From contig JACKPJ010000008.1 of NCBI GenBank assembly GCA_024233625.1, positions 1-46,039 on the forward strand: 46,039 nucleotides of DNA, written 5' to 3'. Below, piece by piece: positions 23,478 through 33,447 of the stretch. The stretch is from Deltaproteobacteria bacterium. Its GTDB lineage: Bacteria; UBA10199; DSSB01. Under the pieces are notes generated by a model. It had not been told where the DNA came from. It made no database searches and was given only the letters and a program-made list of their open reading frames with translations. The stretch's first letter is position 1, and every line of letters starts with the position of its first letter. The position numbers and the translations under genes are program-made.

Positions 23478-24865
23478 AACGCAGCGATTTGGCCAGACGC
23501 ATCACCTTGGGAATGTGGCTACTTTCCTTCGTCAGTACCTTAGCCAGTTCTTTTATCGTTGCAAGCTTTCTTCTTTTAAGCCATCAAAGGTCCATCGATG
23601 AACAACTGAAAAAAACCGCACGCAATCTCATCAATATGGATATCTCCGAGTTTAGTGACTTTCATCAACCCATCGAACTCGAAACCTTTGTCGAAGACAC
23701 TCTTGACATGAATCAAAACCCCAAAGTGATTCGTGTCTTTGATCCCAATCGCAAACTCATTTTTTCTAGCCTCGGCTTTGAATACGACGACTTACCCAAA
23801 AGTCTGGGACCCTATGATGAATATCGCTACAACCGTATAACAGGCAAAAACAAATCTTATCAAAGCTATGTTCACCCCTACAAGGTCGATCAAAAAATTT
23901 ACTATTTGCAAACCGTGACTCCTCTGCCCGATTATCAAAAAATGCTACAATACTTTTGGTGGCAAATTTTGCTTATTTTTATTGGCTTGCTCATTCTCTC
24001 CTATCTCTTCTCACACTGGCTCGCCAACAAACTCAGCTCTCCAGTAAAAGAAGTCGCCCATTATTTGGAAAAATTGGATTTGGCAAAAGTCGATGATTGG
24101 CAAGCCTTCCACTTGAGTTCCCCGGGAGACTATCTCAAGACGATTATCGAAGGAATCAACCATCTCACGGGTCGAATCCAAAAAGATATTTTTAGAACTC
24201 GGCAAATGAATCGCTATGTTGCTCATGAAATGCGCACTCCTCTTACCATTCTTCAAGGGGAAACCGAAACTCTTTTGATGAAAACTCATGCAGACAAAGC
24301 CGAGTATCAAGATTTGCTCAAAAGTTCTCTGGAGGAAATTTCTCGATTGAGCCAAACCGTAGACACGATTTTAAGTATCGAAAAAGTCTCTTTAGAAAAT
24401 AATGCTTCAAAAGAAGAAAACATTGAGCTCATTTCCTGGCTGAAGGAACAAAAAAAATATTGGGAAAAATTTTTGCAAAGAAATATCCATTTTGTTTACC
24501 CAAGACAAAAAAATATTTTTTTAAAAACTCATCCTCAACTTTTATTTAGAATTCTCGATAACCTGATTCGTAATATTGAGAAACATACGCCTCCCGATAC
24601 TTTATGCGAATTCGAAATTCGGTACACAAAAGATAACCTGCAAATATTAGTTCGGGATTTCGGCAATGGAATGGAAGCCCAAAAGATTGACCTCCTCAAT
24701 AAAAATGACAAAAATATAACACTTTCCAACATTGGTCTCAATTTATGTCAAAATATTGCTGAAATTTTAAAAGCCCAACTGATTTTTCGTGCGCACAAAA
24801 AAGAAAGTCGAAGCGGCCTTGAGGTCGTCATACAATTACAAAACTTTCAAATAGAATCGCGATAA
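23459..24865 (+). CDS. Membrane sensor histidine kinase
   Basis: A 468-residue kinase partner of the regulator just upstream. Two membrane helices (about 17-40 and 165-185) flank a periplasmic sensor domain of about 125 residues with no recognised family. A HAMP-like linker leads to the dimerisation/H-box MNRYVAHEMRTPLTI, with His256 as phospho-site, and the ATPase domain with N box ILDNLIRNIEKH and VRDFGNGM. The last glycine box is reduced (SNIGLNLCQNIAEI instead of GxGLGL). The TTG at 23459 is the earliest start in frame and overlaps the regulator gene; ATG 23513 would cut into the first membrane helix. Confidence 0.9.
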   Translation: MAWRRVKRSDLARRITLGMWLLSFVSTLASSFIVASFLLLSHQRSIDEQLKKTARNLINMDISEFSDFHQPIELETFVEDTLDMNQNPKVIRVFDPNRKLIFSSLGFEYDDLPKSLGPYDEYRYNRITGKNKSYQSYVHPYKVDQKIYYLQTVTPLPDYQKMLQYFWWQILLIFIGLLILSYLFSHWLANKLSSPVKEVAHYLEKLDLAKVDDWQAFHLSSPGDYLKTIIEGINHLTGRIQKDIFRTRQMNRYVAHEMRTPLTILQGETETLLMKTHADKAEYQDLLKSSLEEISRLSQTVDTILSIEKVSLENNASKEENIELISWLKEQKKYWEKFLQRNIHFVYPRQKNIFLKTHPQLLFRILDNLIRNIEKHTPPDTLCEFEIRYTKDNLQILVRDFGNGMEAQKIDLLNKNDKNITLSNIGLNLCQNIAEILKAQLIFRAHKKESRSGLEVVIQLQNFQIESR

Positions 24866-24876
24866 ATTTCTTCAAC

Positions 24877-24905
24877 TTTTCACCTCCTGTTCATCAAGTT
24901 TTCAT
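24877..24905 (+). promoter_or_regulatory. Three 7-bp direct repeats upstream of the macroglobulin gene
   Basis: TTTTCAC (24877), TGTTCAT (24888) and TTTTCAT (24899) recur every 11 bp, 98 bp before the macroglobulin start. This matches the geometry of PhoB/OmpR-type boxes, including the 4-bp spacers. The cognate regulator is plausibly the one encoded at 22794, although the repeat sequence differs from that at 22661. Confidence 0.45.
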
Positions 24906-25002
24906 GTTAAGATTTCAAATTAAACTCAGTAAATTTTTTGAGAGCGCGTTAAATTCAAGTAATGAGAAAAAATAACGAGCTAGCTAAAATCGAAAAGGGA
25001 AG

Positions 25003-28000
25003 ATGATGAATTTTATCAAAACAAAAATGATTCAATTTTTTAAACAGATTTTAAGATGTCTCCTCTGGGTTAAACGACAACTAGTCGGAGACTTTCAATG
25101 GCAAGCGCCTTACTGGATTCTCTTTTTGAAAAAGAAAATAATCTCCTTAGGAGCTTGGGCCATAAAGCGCCCTCTCAAAACAGGTATCAGCGTTTTACTC
25201 ATCGCTGGGGCTGGCTTTGGAAGCTATTATGGATACCGTTATTGGAAATCCCGTCCTCAACCTCACCGAGTCGATTTTAGTCTTTCCCAAATTGGCCGAA
25301 CTTATTACGCCACCGATGATGCAAGCCTACGCAAGCCAAAACCCCTCACCCTCGTATTTCAAGAATCCGTAGCGCCTTTAGATCAAGTCGGCAAAGAAAT
25401 CCAACAAGGCATCCAAATTTATCCTCAACTCGAAGGTCAATGGACCTGGGAAAATGATCGCCGCATCAAATTTCAACCTCAAAATGATTGGCCCATCGGC
25501 CAAGAATATCAGGTTAAAATTAAACCTGAGCTTCTCAAGCCTCATGTTCTTTTAGAAAAGTATCAGGAAAAATTTACAACACCGGAGTTTTTCGTTAAAC
25601 TAGACGATGCAAAATTTTATCAGGATCCGATTGAGGCGGATGTCAAAAAGGTTGTTGTCAATTTAAGCTTTTCTCACCCTATCGATCCCCAAAAATTGGA
25701 AGACAATATCGAGCTTCGATTAGAAGAACAATCCAAAGGCATCTGGGGATTTGGGAAAGAAACCACTCCTTTCAAAGTCAGTTATGACAAATATAAACTA
25801 CATGCTTATATTCACTCCGAAAAACTAGCTCTCCCTAAAAACCCGGGGATAATACATTTTCGTTTGGCTTCGGGTATCACTGCAGCAAGAGGGGGAAATG
25901 CCTCCGAAAAAGAACTCAAACAATCTATCTCGATTCCAGGACGCTACAGTTTAGACATTAAAAATCTCGATCTACAAGTCGTCACCAATCCTCAAGACCA
26001 AGCCGAACAAGTAATGATGTTCGAAACTTCTTTTCAAATACAGAGTCAGGAACTGGAAAAACACCTTTCGGTTTGGGCCTTACCTCGGAAAAATCCCTTT
26101 CGCAGTAGAAATTCTCAGGAGGAAAATCCGGAAGCCGAAAAGGCCGAAGAAAACTCTGATCAGGAGCTATTCGACGATTGGTCATCAGAAGAAGTCACAG
26201 ACGAAATTCTTGCCAGAGCGCGCAAAGTGGCACTCGAAACAATTCCAACAGAAAACGAATATAGTAGTTTGCAAAGTTTTAAATACAAAGCCGATGTCGG
26301 CACACGACTCTATGTTAAAGTCGAAAAAGGCTTAAAAGCCTGGGGAGATTATGAGCTTGGAAATCCCAACGTCAACTTGCTTCGAGTTCCCGAGTATCCG
26401 CCTGAGCTTAAAATCTTAAGCCGTGGCGCTTTATTGAGTTTAAGTGGAGAGAAAAAAATCGCTTTTATGACGCGTGATTTAAAAGCCGTCAAAATCGAAA
26501 TCGGACGAGTCTTGCCTGGACAGCTTCATCATTTGGTTTCCCAAAGCAGTGGTGACTATGCAAACCCCGAATTCTATGATCGCATCCAAGCTGAAAACCT
26601 CTCGGAACGCATTGAACATAATCTCATTTTGCCGAGCCTGGAACCCGGAAAAGTTCATTACGAAGCTCTCAATCTCGGCGATTATCTTCAGTCCAAAACG
26701 ACAGGTGAAAAACGCGGAGTGTTTTTGGTTACTCTAAAAAATTACGACCCCAAAGCCGCTGCAAAAAAGGAAAAGTGTCTGGAGAAATTCAAACGGCAGT
26801 TAGGAGAATCACCTAGCGAAGCCCAGCGCGATGCCTGGACCTGTGATGAATCCGAAGAAGAATATGAAGACGATGATTATGAAGAGAATGTCCGCGACCG
26901 TCGTCTCATCCTCGTGACAGACTTGGGTATTTTAGCCAAGGAATCATTGGATGGTACTCAAGATATTTTTATTCAATCGATTCATTCCGGTGAACCCGTT
27001 TCAGGAGCTACCGTCAAAGTGATGGGAAAAAACGGTATCGCGCTTTTTTCAAAAGTTACCGATGATCAAGGCCATGCGAGCTTTCCGAAAGTCAAAGGTC
27101 TCTCCAAAGAACAAAGCCCCACGGTAATCATTGCCGAAAAAAATGGCGACCTGAGCTTTCTCCCCTATAATAAACACCAACGACGTTTGGACATGTCTCG
27201 ATTTGAGATTGGTGGTGTGCATAACTCGGAAGTTCCCGATCAAGTCAGCGCCTATCTTTTTTCGGACCGCGGAATCTACCGCCCTGGCGACACCTTTAAT
27301 ATCGGAATGATCGTCAAGCCGGCCGATTGGAAGAGCTCTCTTATCGGTCTGCCTTTAGAAGTGGAAGTTTTGGACTCACGGGGTCTAAGCATTCGACGAG
27401 AAAAAATTAAACTTCCCGCAAGTGGTTTCATGGAACTCTCTCATCAAACCGAAGAGAGCGCTCCGACAGGAAATTATCGCATCAACCTCTACCTGGTCAA
27501 AGACAAACGAGAAAACTCTCAGATTGCTTCGACCCAAATTAAAGTGAAAGAATTCTTGCCCGACCGAATGAAGGTCTCCGCGCGTTTTTCGAAACTTCCT
27601 GCAAAAGGATGGATTCATCCCAAAGACCTCAAGGCCATTGTCGAAGCCAAAAATCTTTTTGGTACGTCGGCAGAAAATCGCCGCGTCACTGCTGAGCTGA
27701 CATTAAGCCCCAGCTATCCTGCCTTTGAAGGCTTTTCGGATTATGAATTTCACGACCCCTACCGTGCAAAAAAAGGCTATGACGTTTCCCTAAGTGATCA
27801 AAGAACTAACGAAAAGGGAGAAGCCGAGTTTGACCTTGGACTCCAAAAATACGACCGCGCCACCTACCACTTGCATTTTCTGGCACGTGCCTATGAAGCA
27901 GGTTCGGGGCGCCATGTCGCAGCCGAAGCCGAAAGCATGGTTTCCGAACTAGATTATTTGGTAGGTTATAAAGCCGAAGGAGACCTGAACTATGTTTCAA

Positions 28001-31000
28001 AAAATAGTGAGCGCAAAGTGGAACTCATCGCGATTAACTCGGAGGCTCAAAAAACCGAAGTCAAAAATCTCAAACTACAGAGAATTGAAACCAAATACAT
28101 CTCAATACTGAATAAACAAGAGGACGGCACATACCAATATGAATCTCGAAAAAAGGAAGTACTGATGGAAGAAAGTCCCCTGACGATTAACGCCAAGGGC
28201 TCAACTTTAACTTTAGCCACAAATAGCCCAGGAAATTTTTCCTATGTCTTACAAAATACCGATGGACTTGAACTCAATCGTATTTTTTATTCAGTGGCGG
28301 GAAAAGGCAATGTCAGCCGAAATCTCGAGCGCAATGCCGAATTATATCTCAATTTAAATAAGGGAGAATTTAAACCCGGAGAAGAAATAGAAATCAGCAT
28401 TCGCGCTCCCTATTACGGAGCGGGGTTGATCACAATTGAACGCGACAAGGTCTATGCTGCCAAGTGGTTTAAGACGGAGACCACATCTTCTGTCCAAACA
28501 ATTAAAGTCCCTGAGGACTTTGAAGGTAATGGCTACGTCAACGTGCAATTTATTCGAGACCCGAATTCAGACGAAATCTTCATGAGTCCCCTCTCCTACG
28601 CTGTCTCTGCTTTTAAGACGAGTTTAGCCCATCGCCAAAACAATCTCCAACTCAATGTACGTCAGCTTGTCAAACCCGGAGACGATTTAAAAATTGAAAT
28701 CCAGAGTGAAAAGCCCACTCAAGTGGTCGTGTTTGCCGTCGATGAAGGAATTTTACAAGTTGCCGGATACCGCATGCCCAAGCCACTCGAGTCCTTCTTT
28801 AAAAAACGCATGCTCGAAGTCCAAACCTCACAGATCCTAGATTTGATCCTACCCGAATTTCAAAAACTCGTGTCCTCCAGTGCAGCGGGCGGCGATGAAG
28901 AAGGCCCACAAGGTAAACACCTCAACCCATTCAAACGCAAGCGCCAAAAGCCCGTGGTATTTTGGTCGGGCATTGTCGATGTGGAGGATAGTCGTACTTT
29001 TAATTATGCAATTCCCGATTATTTCAACGGCAGTCTCAAGGTGATGGCAGTTGCCGTCAACAGTTCAACGGTGGGAGTGGCTCAATCCGAAACCAAAGTC
29101 CGCGGTGATTTTGTGCTCTCCCCCAATGTGCCTTTGATGGTTACGCCAGGAGACGAATTTGAAGTCAGTGTGGGAGTCGCCAATAATGTCAAGGGCTCCG
29201 GAAAAGGCGCTGCCGTTGAGCTCCAATTAAACGTTTCTTCGCATCTCGAACTTATCGGAGAAAGCACGCAAGTCTTGAAAATCGATGAAATGCGTGAAAG
29301 CATGGCGACCTATCGCCTCAAGGCCAAGAGTGGAAAGTCCGCTCGTTTAGGCTCGGCCAGCCTGAGTTTTACAGCGAAGTTCGGAGATAAATCCGCACGT
29401 TTGATCATGGATACTTCCGTGCGCCCGGCGACTCCGCTTCATACTCAGCTCAGTCTAGGCAGTTTTAAAAAGAGTCAGGAAGTCGAAATTAAACGAGACC
29501 TCTTTGCAGAGCACCGTCAATTGGAAGCTGGAATTTCTCCCCTTCCGCTAATTTTGGCCGGAGGACTTTCGGAATACTTGGATAAGTTTGAACATCTTTG
29601 CAGTGAACAACTCATCAGTCAAAGCTTCCCCAGTTTAGTGCTTTCCCAAAGACCTGAGTTTGCAAAAATGAAAAGACATTCGGCAAAGCAGGGTCAGGAA
29701 AAATTCAAAAATATTCTCAAAATTTTACGTACCCGGCAAAATGCCCAAGGAGGTTTTGGCCTTTGGTATGCTTCCTCTGAGGCAGATGAATTTGTCTCGG
29801 TTTATGCCGTACACATGCTCATGGAAGCCCAAGAAGCCAATTTTGAAATCCCCGAAGACATGCTGGAAAAAAGCACCAAATATCTCAAAGACTTTGCCAA
29901 AAGTCCTAGCCAAACTTTATGGGGTTTGCGCAACCGTGCCTACGCCGCCTACCTACTCACCCGTCAGGAAGAGATCACGACTCCGATACTGACAAGCATT
30001 CGGGAAAGCCTCGAAAAACTCTATCCCAAAGAGTGGAAACAGGATTTGACTGCGGCTTATCTGGCCACTTCCTACCAATTACTTAAGGAGGAAGATCTCG
30101 CTTCGGACTTAATCGAAGGCAGTGAAGAAAAACTCCGCAGCGCCATCGACTATGAAAAATTTAGCTACGACAATTATTATGATCCCCTCATTCGAAACGC
30201 TCAGACTTTATATCTCCTCTCGCGCCATTTTCCATCGATCGCCAAGGCTTTGCCCGAAGAAACTTTGGAAAATCTTGTGGAGTCGATTAGCAAGGGGCAT
30301 TATAACACGCTGTCCTCAGCTTATCTCATCCTCGCTTTGGATGCCTATGCCAAGCAAATGGAAAATAATGCTTCCTTCAAATTAGGAATCGCTGAGATAG
30401 ACAAGCAAGGCCAAGCAAAAGCTCTTGATTTGCCTGAAAACAGTCTCATGCCACAGGTGAAGTTTAGCCCCAACGCTGTTAAACTGCGCATGAGCAACTC
30501 CGGTTCGCTCAAAACTTATTACGCCGTTTCTGAAACGGGTTTTGACAAAATTCCTCCACAAGAGGAGCTCCGTGAAGGTATCGAAATTTTCCGCGAATTC
30601 CTCAACGAAAAGGGCGAGCCGAGTCTAAGTTTCCAAGTCGGGGACGAGATTCAAGTGCGGCTGCGATTCCGTTCCACGAATGGCAAATATGTTTCTCAAA
30701 TTGCCTTGGTGGATCTACTTCCGGGTGGTTTTGAACCGGTGATTGATACGGCTTCAGCCACGATGGCCGCGAAAAAGCCTTCCGGTTCCAATGGAAACTA
30801 TGACTTATCCGGCCTGGTGGGGGCCTACGCTAACCAATTTATTGAGTTTCTCGATGCTCGTGAGGATCGCATCTTATTTTATACGAACGCTCAGGAGGAT
30901 TTGGGAGAAATTCATTATAAAATCCGTGCAACGAATGCGGGTAAATTCGTCGTACCTCCTGCTTATGGAGAATCCATGTATGAACGCAATATTCAGGCGA

Positions 31001-31041
31001 GGTCTGTTGGAGGACAAGTGTTAGAAATTAAGAAACCATAG
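25003..31041 (+). CDS. Bacterial alpha-2-macroglobulin (YfhM type)
   Basis: A 2012-residue periplasmic protease-trap protein. A membrane helix near residues 57-75 (GISVLLIAGAGFGSYYGY) anchors it to the inner membrane; most relatives are lipoproteins instead. MG domains follow, including Glu/Asp-rich inserts (about 370-400 and 615-640), and the bait region precedes the thioester domain. The thioester motif C1533-S-E-Q1536 in HLCSEQL is intact, so covalent trapping of attacking proteases is likely; the alpha-helical thioester-containing domain continues with QGGFGLWY. The C-terminal region has the receptor-binding-like LPGGFEPV. The gene lies 48 bp before pbpC, the well-known pairing of a macroglobulin with PBP1C, suggesting cover for cell-wall repair after peptidase breach of the outer membrane. 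Confidence 0.92.
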   Translation: MMNFIKTKMIQFFKQILRCLLWVKRQLVGDFQWQAPYWILFLKKKIISLGAWAIKRPLKTGISVLLIAGAGFGSYYGYRYWKSRPQPHRVDFSLSQIGRTYYATDDASLRKPKPLTLVFQESVAPLDQVGKEIQQGIQIYPQLEGQWTWENDRRIKFQPQNDWPIGQEYQVKIKPELLKPHVLLEKYQEKFTTPEFFVKLDDAKFYQDPIEADVKKVVVNLSFSHPIDPQKLEDNIELRLEEQSKGIWGFGKETTPFKVSYDKYKLHAYIHSEKLALPKNPGIIHFRLASGITAARGGNASEKELKQSISIPGRYSLDIKNLDLQVVTNPQDQAEQVMMFETSFQIQSQELEKHLSVWALPRKNPFRSRNSQEENPEAEKAEENSDQELFDDWSSEEVTDEILARARKVALETIPTENEYSSLQSFKYKADVGTRLYVKVEKGLKAWGDYELGNPNVNLLRVPEYPPELKILSRGALLSLSGEKKIAFMTRDLKAVKIEIGRVLPGQLHHLVSQSSGDYANPEFYDRIQAENLSERIEHNLILPSLEPGKVHYEALNLGDYLQSKTTGEKRGVFLVTLKNYDPKAAAKKEKCLEKFKRQLGESPSEAQRDAWTCDESEEEYEDDDYEENVRDRRLILVTDLGILAKESLDGTQDIFIQSIHSGEPVSGATVKVMGKNGIALFSKVTDDQGHASFPKVKGLSKEQSPTVIIAEKNGDLSFLPYNKHQRRLDMSRFEIGGVHNSEVPDQVSAYLFSDRGIYRPGDTFNIGMIVKPADWKSSLIGLPLEVEVLDSRGLSIRREKIKLPASGFMELSHQTEESAPTGNYRINLYLVKDKRENSQIASTQIKVKEFLPDRMKVSARFSKLPAKGWIHPKDLKAIVEAKNLFGTSAENRRVTAELTLSPSYPAFEGFSDYEFHDPYRAKKGYDVSLSDQRTNEKGEAEFDLGLQKYDRATYHLHFLARAYEAGSGRHVAAEAESMVSELDYLVGYKAEGDLNYVSKNSERKVELIAINSEAQKTEVKNLKLQRIETKYISILNKQEDGTYQYESRKKEVLMEESPLTINAKGSTLTLATNSPGNFSYVLQNTDGLELNRIFYSVAGKGNVSRNLERNAELYLNLNKGEFKPGEEIEISIRAPYYGAGLITIERDKVYAAKWFKTETTSSVQTIKVPEDFEGNGYVNVQFIRDPNSDEIFMSPLSYAVSAFKTSLAHRQNNLQLNVRQLVKPGDDLKIEIQSEKPTQVVVFAVDEGILQVAGYRMPKPLESFFKKRMLEVQTSQILDLILPEFQKLVSSSAAGGDEEGPQGKHLNPFKRKRQKPVVFWSGIVDVEDSRTFNYAIPDYFNGSLKVMAVAVNSSTVGVAQSETKVRGDFVLSPNVPLMVTPGDEFEVSVGVANNVKGSGKGAAVELQLNVSSHLELIGESTQVLKIDEMRESMATYRLKAKSGKSARLGSASLSFTAKFGDKSARLIMDTSVRPATPLHTQLSLGSFKKSQEVEIKRDLFAEHRQLEAGISPLPLILAGGLSEYLDKFEHLCSEQLISQSFPSLVLSQRPEFAKMKRHSAKQGQEKFKNILKILRTRQNAQGGFGLWYASSEADEFVSVYAVHMLMEAQEANFEIPEDMLEKSTKYLKDFAKSPSQTLWGLRNRAYAAYLLTRQEEITTPILTSIRESLEKLYPKEWKQDLTAAYLATSYQLLKEEDLASDLIEGSEEKLRSAIDYEKFSYDNYYDPLIRNAQTLYLLSRHFPSIAKALPEETLENLVESISKGHYNTLSSAYLILALDAYAKQMENNASFKLGIAEIDKQGQAKALDLPENSLMPQVKFSPNAVKLRMSNSGSLKTYYAVSETGFDKIPPQEELREGIEIFREFLNEKGEPSLSFQVGDEIQVRLRFRSTNGKYVSQIALVDLLPGGFEPVIDTASATMAAKKPSGSNGNYDLSGLVGAYANQFIEFLDAREDRILFYTNAQEDLGEIHYKIRATNAGKFVVPPAYGESMYERNIQARSVGGQVLEIKKP

Positions 31042-31089
31042 ACTACGGAAGTGAACTTAATTTTTAGACAAAAAAAATTATAATTTTAA

Positions 31090-33393
31090 ATGTATTCTCG
31101 ATTTAAAACTTTCATTATTTTGACTTCACTTTTCGCGCTCGTACTTGTCGCCATTCGTCTATTCCCTCACCCAGCACTCAAAGACTCTCTCCTCTTTTCG
31201 ACGGCTATCTACGATCAAAATGGAGAGCTCTTGCGTTTAAGTCTGGCTCCTGATGAGCAGTATCGACTTTGGGTTCCTTTAGAAGAAATGAATCCCCGGC
31301 TGATCGAAGCTGTTCAGCTTTATGAAGATCAATGGTTCGAATGGCATCCAGGCATCAACCCCATTGCCCTGACGCGAGCGGCCCTCTCGACTTATTTCAA
31401 AGGCTCCCGCCAAGGTGCTTCGACTCTCACGATGCAATTAGCCCGCCGCTATTATCGCATCCAAAGCCAAAACATCGGAGGAAAAATCCAACAAATTGCG
31501 GCAGCAATTTGGCTAGAGATAAGATATTCTAAAAAGGAAATTTTAGAGGCCTATCTCAACTTGGCTCCCTACGGGGCTAACGTGGAAGGAGTAGGAGCAG
31601 CCAGCCTGGTTTTTTTTCATAAACCCGTAAAAAATCTCACGCTCACGGAAGTTCTCAGCTTGGCGGTCATTCCCCAAAACCCTAACAAACGTGGTTTGCA
31701 GAAAAAAATACAGGCGGATTTGCTCACGGCTCGAAAACGCCTCTATCAAACTTGGCTCGAATCTCATCCTCAAGACAAAAAATACCAAAGCGACATCAAA
31801 ACTCGGGGCCATTCTTTTATTATTAAAGACTTGCCCTTTCGAGCGCCCCACTTAACAGATTATCTATTGAAAAAAAACGAAATTGAAACTGGAAATGACA
31901 AGCAAATCTATAGCAGTCTCGATTTAAAACTACAAAACAGTCTGGAACGCATCCTTGAGCAATACATTGAGCAAAATCGCAGCAAAGGCATCCACAATGC
32001 AGCAGCCCTATTAATCGATCGGCATAGCGGTCAAGTCAAAGCCCTGCTGGGATCCGCCAATTATTTTGACAAAGAAATCGATGGCCAAGTCAATGGGGTC
32101 TTTGCCAAACGCTCTCCAGGTTCGACACTTAAACCTTTTATCTACGGATTAGGACTCGACCAGGGAATTTTGCACCCTCTCACCGTTTTAAAAGACACTC
32201 CGACTTCTTTTGGACCTTTCACACCGGAAAACTTTGACGGCAGCTTTGTTGGGCCCATTACCGCCCAGGATGCACTCATTCGCAGCCGAAACATTCCGGC
32301 TATGACGATCTCTGCCAAACTTTCTCAGCCCAATTTATACGAATTTCTCAAAAAAGCCCAAGTGCATCAGATGGCAAGTGAACAACACTACGGTTTGGCC
32401 CTGACTTTGGGAGGGGGAGAAATCTCAATGCTGGAACTGGCCCGGCTTTATTTAATGTTGGCCAATGGAGGAAAGTTTCAGTCGATCTCTTTTTTGAAAG
32501 ACCAAAAATCAGCCACTCAACAAAGCTTAATTTCGGAAGAAGCTAGCTTTATCGTATTAAAAATGCTGGAACGCAACCCTCGCCCTGACCTGGAATCCCC
32601 TGCCAAACCCGCCGTGGCTTGGAAAACCGGTACTTCCTGGGGTTTTCGCGATGCTTGGACCGCAGGAGTCTTTGACTCCTATGTGTTAGTTGTCTGGACG
32701 GGAAACTTTAATAACGAAGGCAACCCGGTTTTTATTGGCGTTCAAACTGCCGCTCCTTTATTTTTTAAAATCGTCGATGCCATCCGAGCGCAAGGTCTTC
32801 GGGGAAAACTCGTCCAAGAAACCCCTCCTCCCAAGCTTAAACTTATGGAAGTTTGTACAGCCAGCGGCGATCTTCCCAATGCCTGGTGCCCAGAGCGCTC
32901 CTGGACCTGGTTTATTCCTGGAAAGTCCCCCATAAAAGTTAGCTCTCTTCACCGAGCTATCAACATTGATACGCGGAGCGGCAAGGCGACTTGCGAAACC
33001 GGCCCTCATGTTAAAACCGAGGTCTATGAATATTGGCCCAGCGATGTCCAGCAGCTCTTTCGCCAAGCGGGAATGCCGCGGCGAAGCCCTCCTCCTTTGC
33101 CAGATTGTGCGCAGCGACAAAAATTTTCCCAGGGACCGCAAATCTTAAAACCCAAGTACAACACTCGATATCTCATCGAGCTCAGCAAAACACGCTCAAT
33201 TAACTTACAAGCTAGCGTCAAAAGCACTGAAGAGCGCATTTATTGGTTTATAGAAAATGGTTATGTTGGCCAAAGTTTAGGCGATGAAATACTCAACTGG
33301 TCACCCCCCAAACCAGGAACTTATCAGCTACGTGCGATTGATTCGCAAGGTCAATCAACATCGCGAGAAGTCACTATCGAGTTTGTTCCATAA
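31090..33393 (+). CDS. pbpC: Penicillin-binding protein 1C
   Basis: A 767-residue bifunctional peptidoglycan synthase. An N-terminal membrane anchor (FIILTSLFALVLVAIRLF) is followed by a GT51 glycosyltransferase domain (about 60-240) with catalytic Glu in YEDQWFEWHPGIN and the RQGASTLTMQLARRYY motif. The transpeptidase domain (about 265-560) has SxxK as RSPGSTLKPF, SxN as IRSRNIPAM and KTGTS. A C-terminal BiPBP_C beta-sandwich (about 670-767) identifies it as PBP1C. It is the second gene of the macroglobulin unit and ends at a strong bidirectional terminator. Confidence 0.95.
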   Translation: MYSRFKTFIILTSLFALVLVAIRLFPHPALKDSLLFSTAIYDQNGELLRLSLAPDEQYRLWVPLEEMNPRLIEAVQLYEDQWFEWHPGINPIALTRAALSTYFKGSRQGASTLTMQLARRYYRIQSQNIGGKIQQIAAAIWLEIRYSKKEILEAYLNLAPYGANVEGVGAASLVFFHKPVKNLTLTEVLSLAVIPQNPNKRGLQKKIQADLLTARKRLYQTWLESHPQDKKYQSDIKTRGHSFIIKDLPFRAPHLTDYLLKKNEIETGNDKQIYSSLDLKLQNSLERILEQYIEQNRSKGIHNAAALLIDRHSGQVKALLGSANYFDKEIDGQVNGVFAKRSPGSTLKPFIYGLGLDQGILHPLTVLKDTPTSFGPFTPENFDGSFVGPITAQDALIRSRNIPAMTISAKLSQPNLYEFLKKAQVHQMASEQHYGLALTLGGGEISMLELARLYLMLANGGKFQSISFLKDQKSATQQSLISEEASFIVLKMLERNPRPDLESPAKPAVAWKTGTSWGFRDAWTAGVFDSYVLVVWTGNFNNEGNPVFIGVQTAAPLFFKIVDAIRAQGLRGKLVQETPPPKLKLMEVCTASGDLPNAWCPERSWTWFIPGKSPIKVSSLHRAINIDTRSGKATCETGPHVKTEVYEYWPSDVQQLFRQAGMPRRSPPPLPDCAQRQKFSQGPQILKPKYNTRYLIELSKTRSINLQASVKSTEERIYWFIENGYVGQSLGDEILNWSPPKPGTYQLRAIDSQGQSTSREVTIEFVP

Positions 33394-33400
33394 AAAATAA

Positions 33401-33436
33401 AAAAAGCGTCGGGGCTTGATGTTCCCGACGCTTTTT
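33401..33436. terminator. Bidirectional intrinsic terminator
   Basis: AAAAAGCGTCGGG (33401-33413) pairs perfectly with CCCGACGCTTTTT (33424-33436) across a 10-base loop. The T-run serves pbpC on the plus strand and the A-run serves the convergent hypothetical gene at 33448 on the minus strand. Confidence 0.92.
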
Positions 33437-33447
33437 AGGAAAAAACT

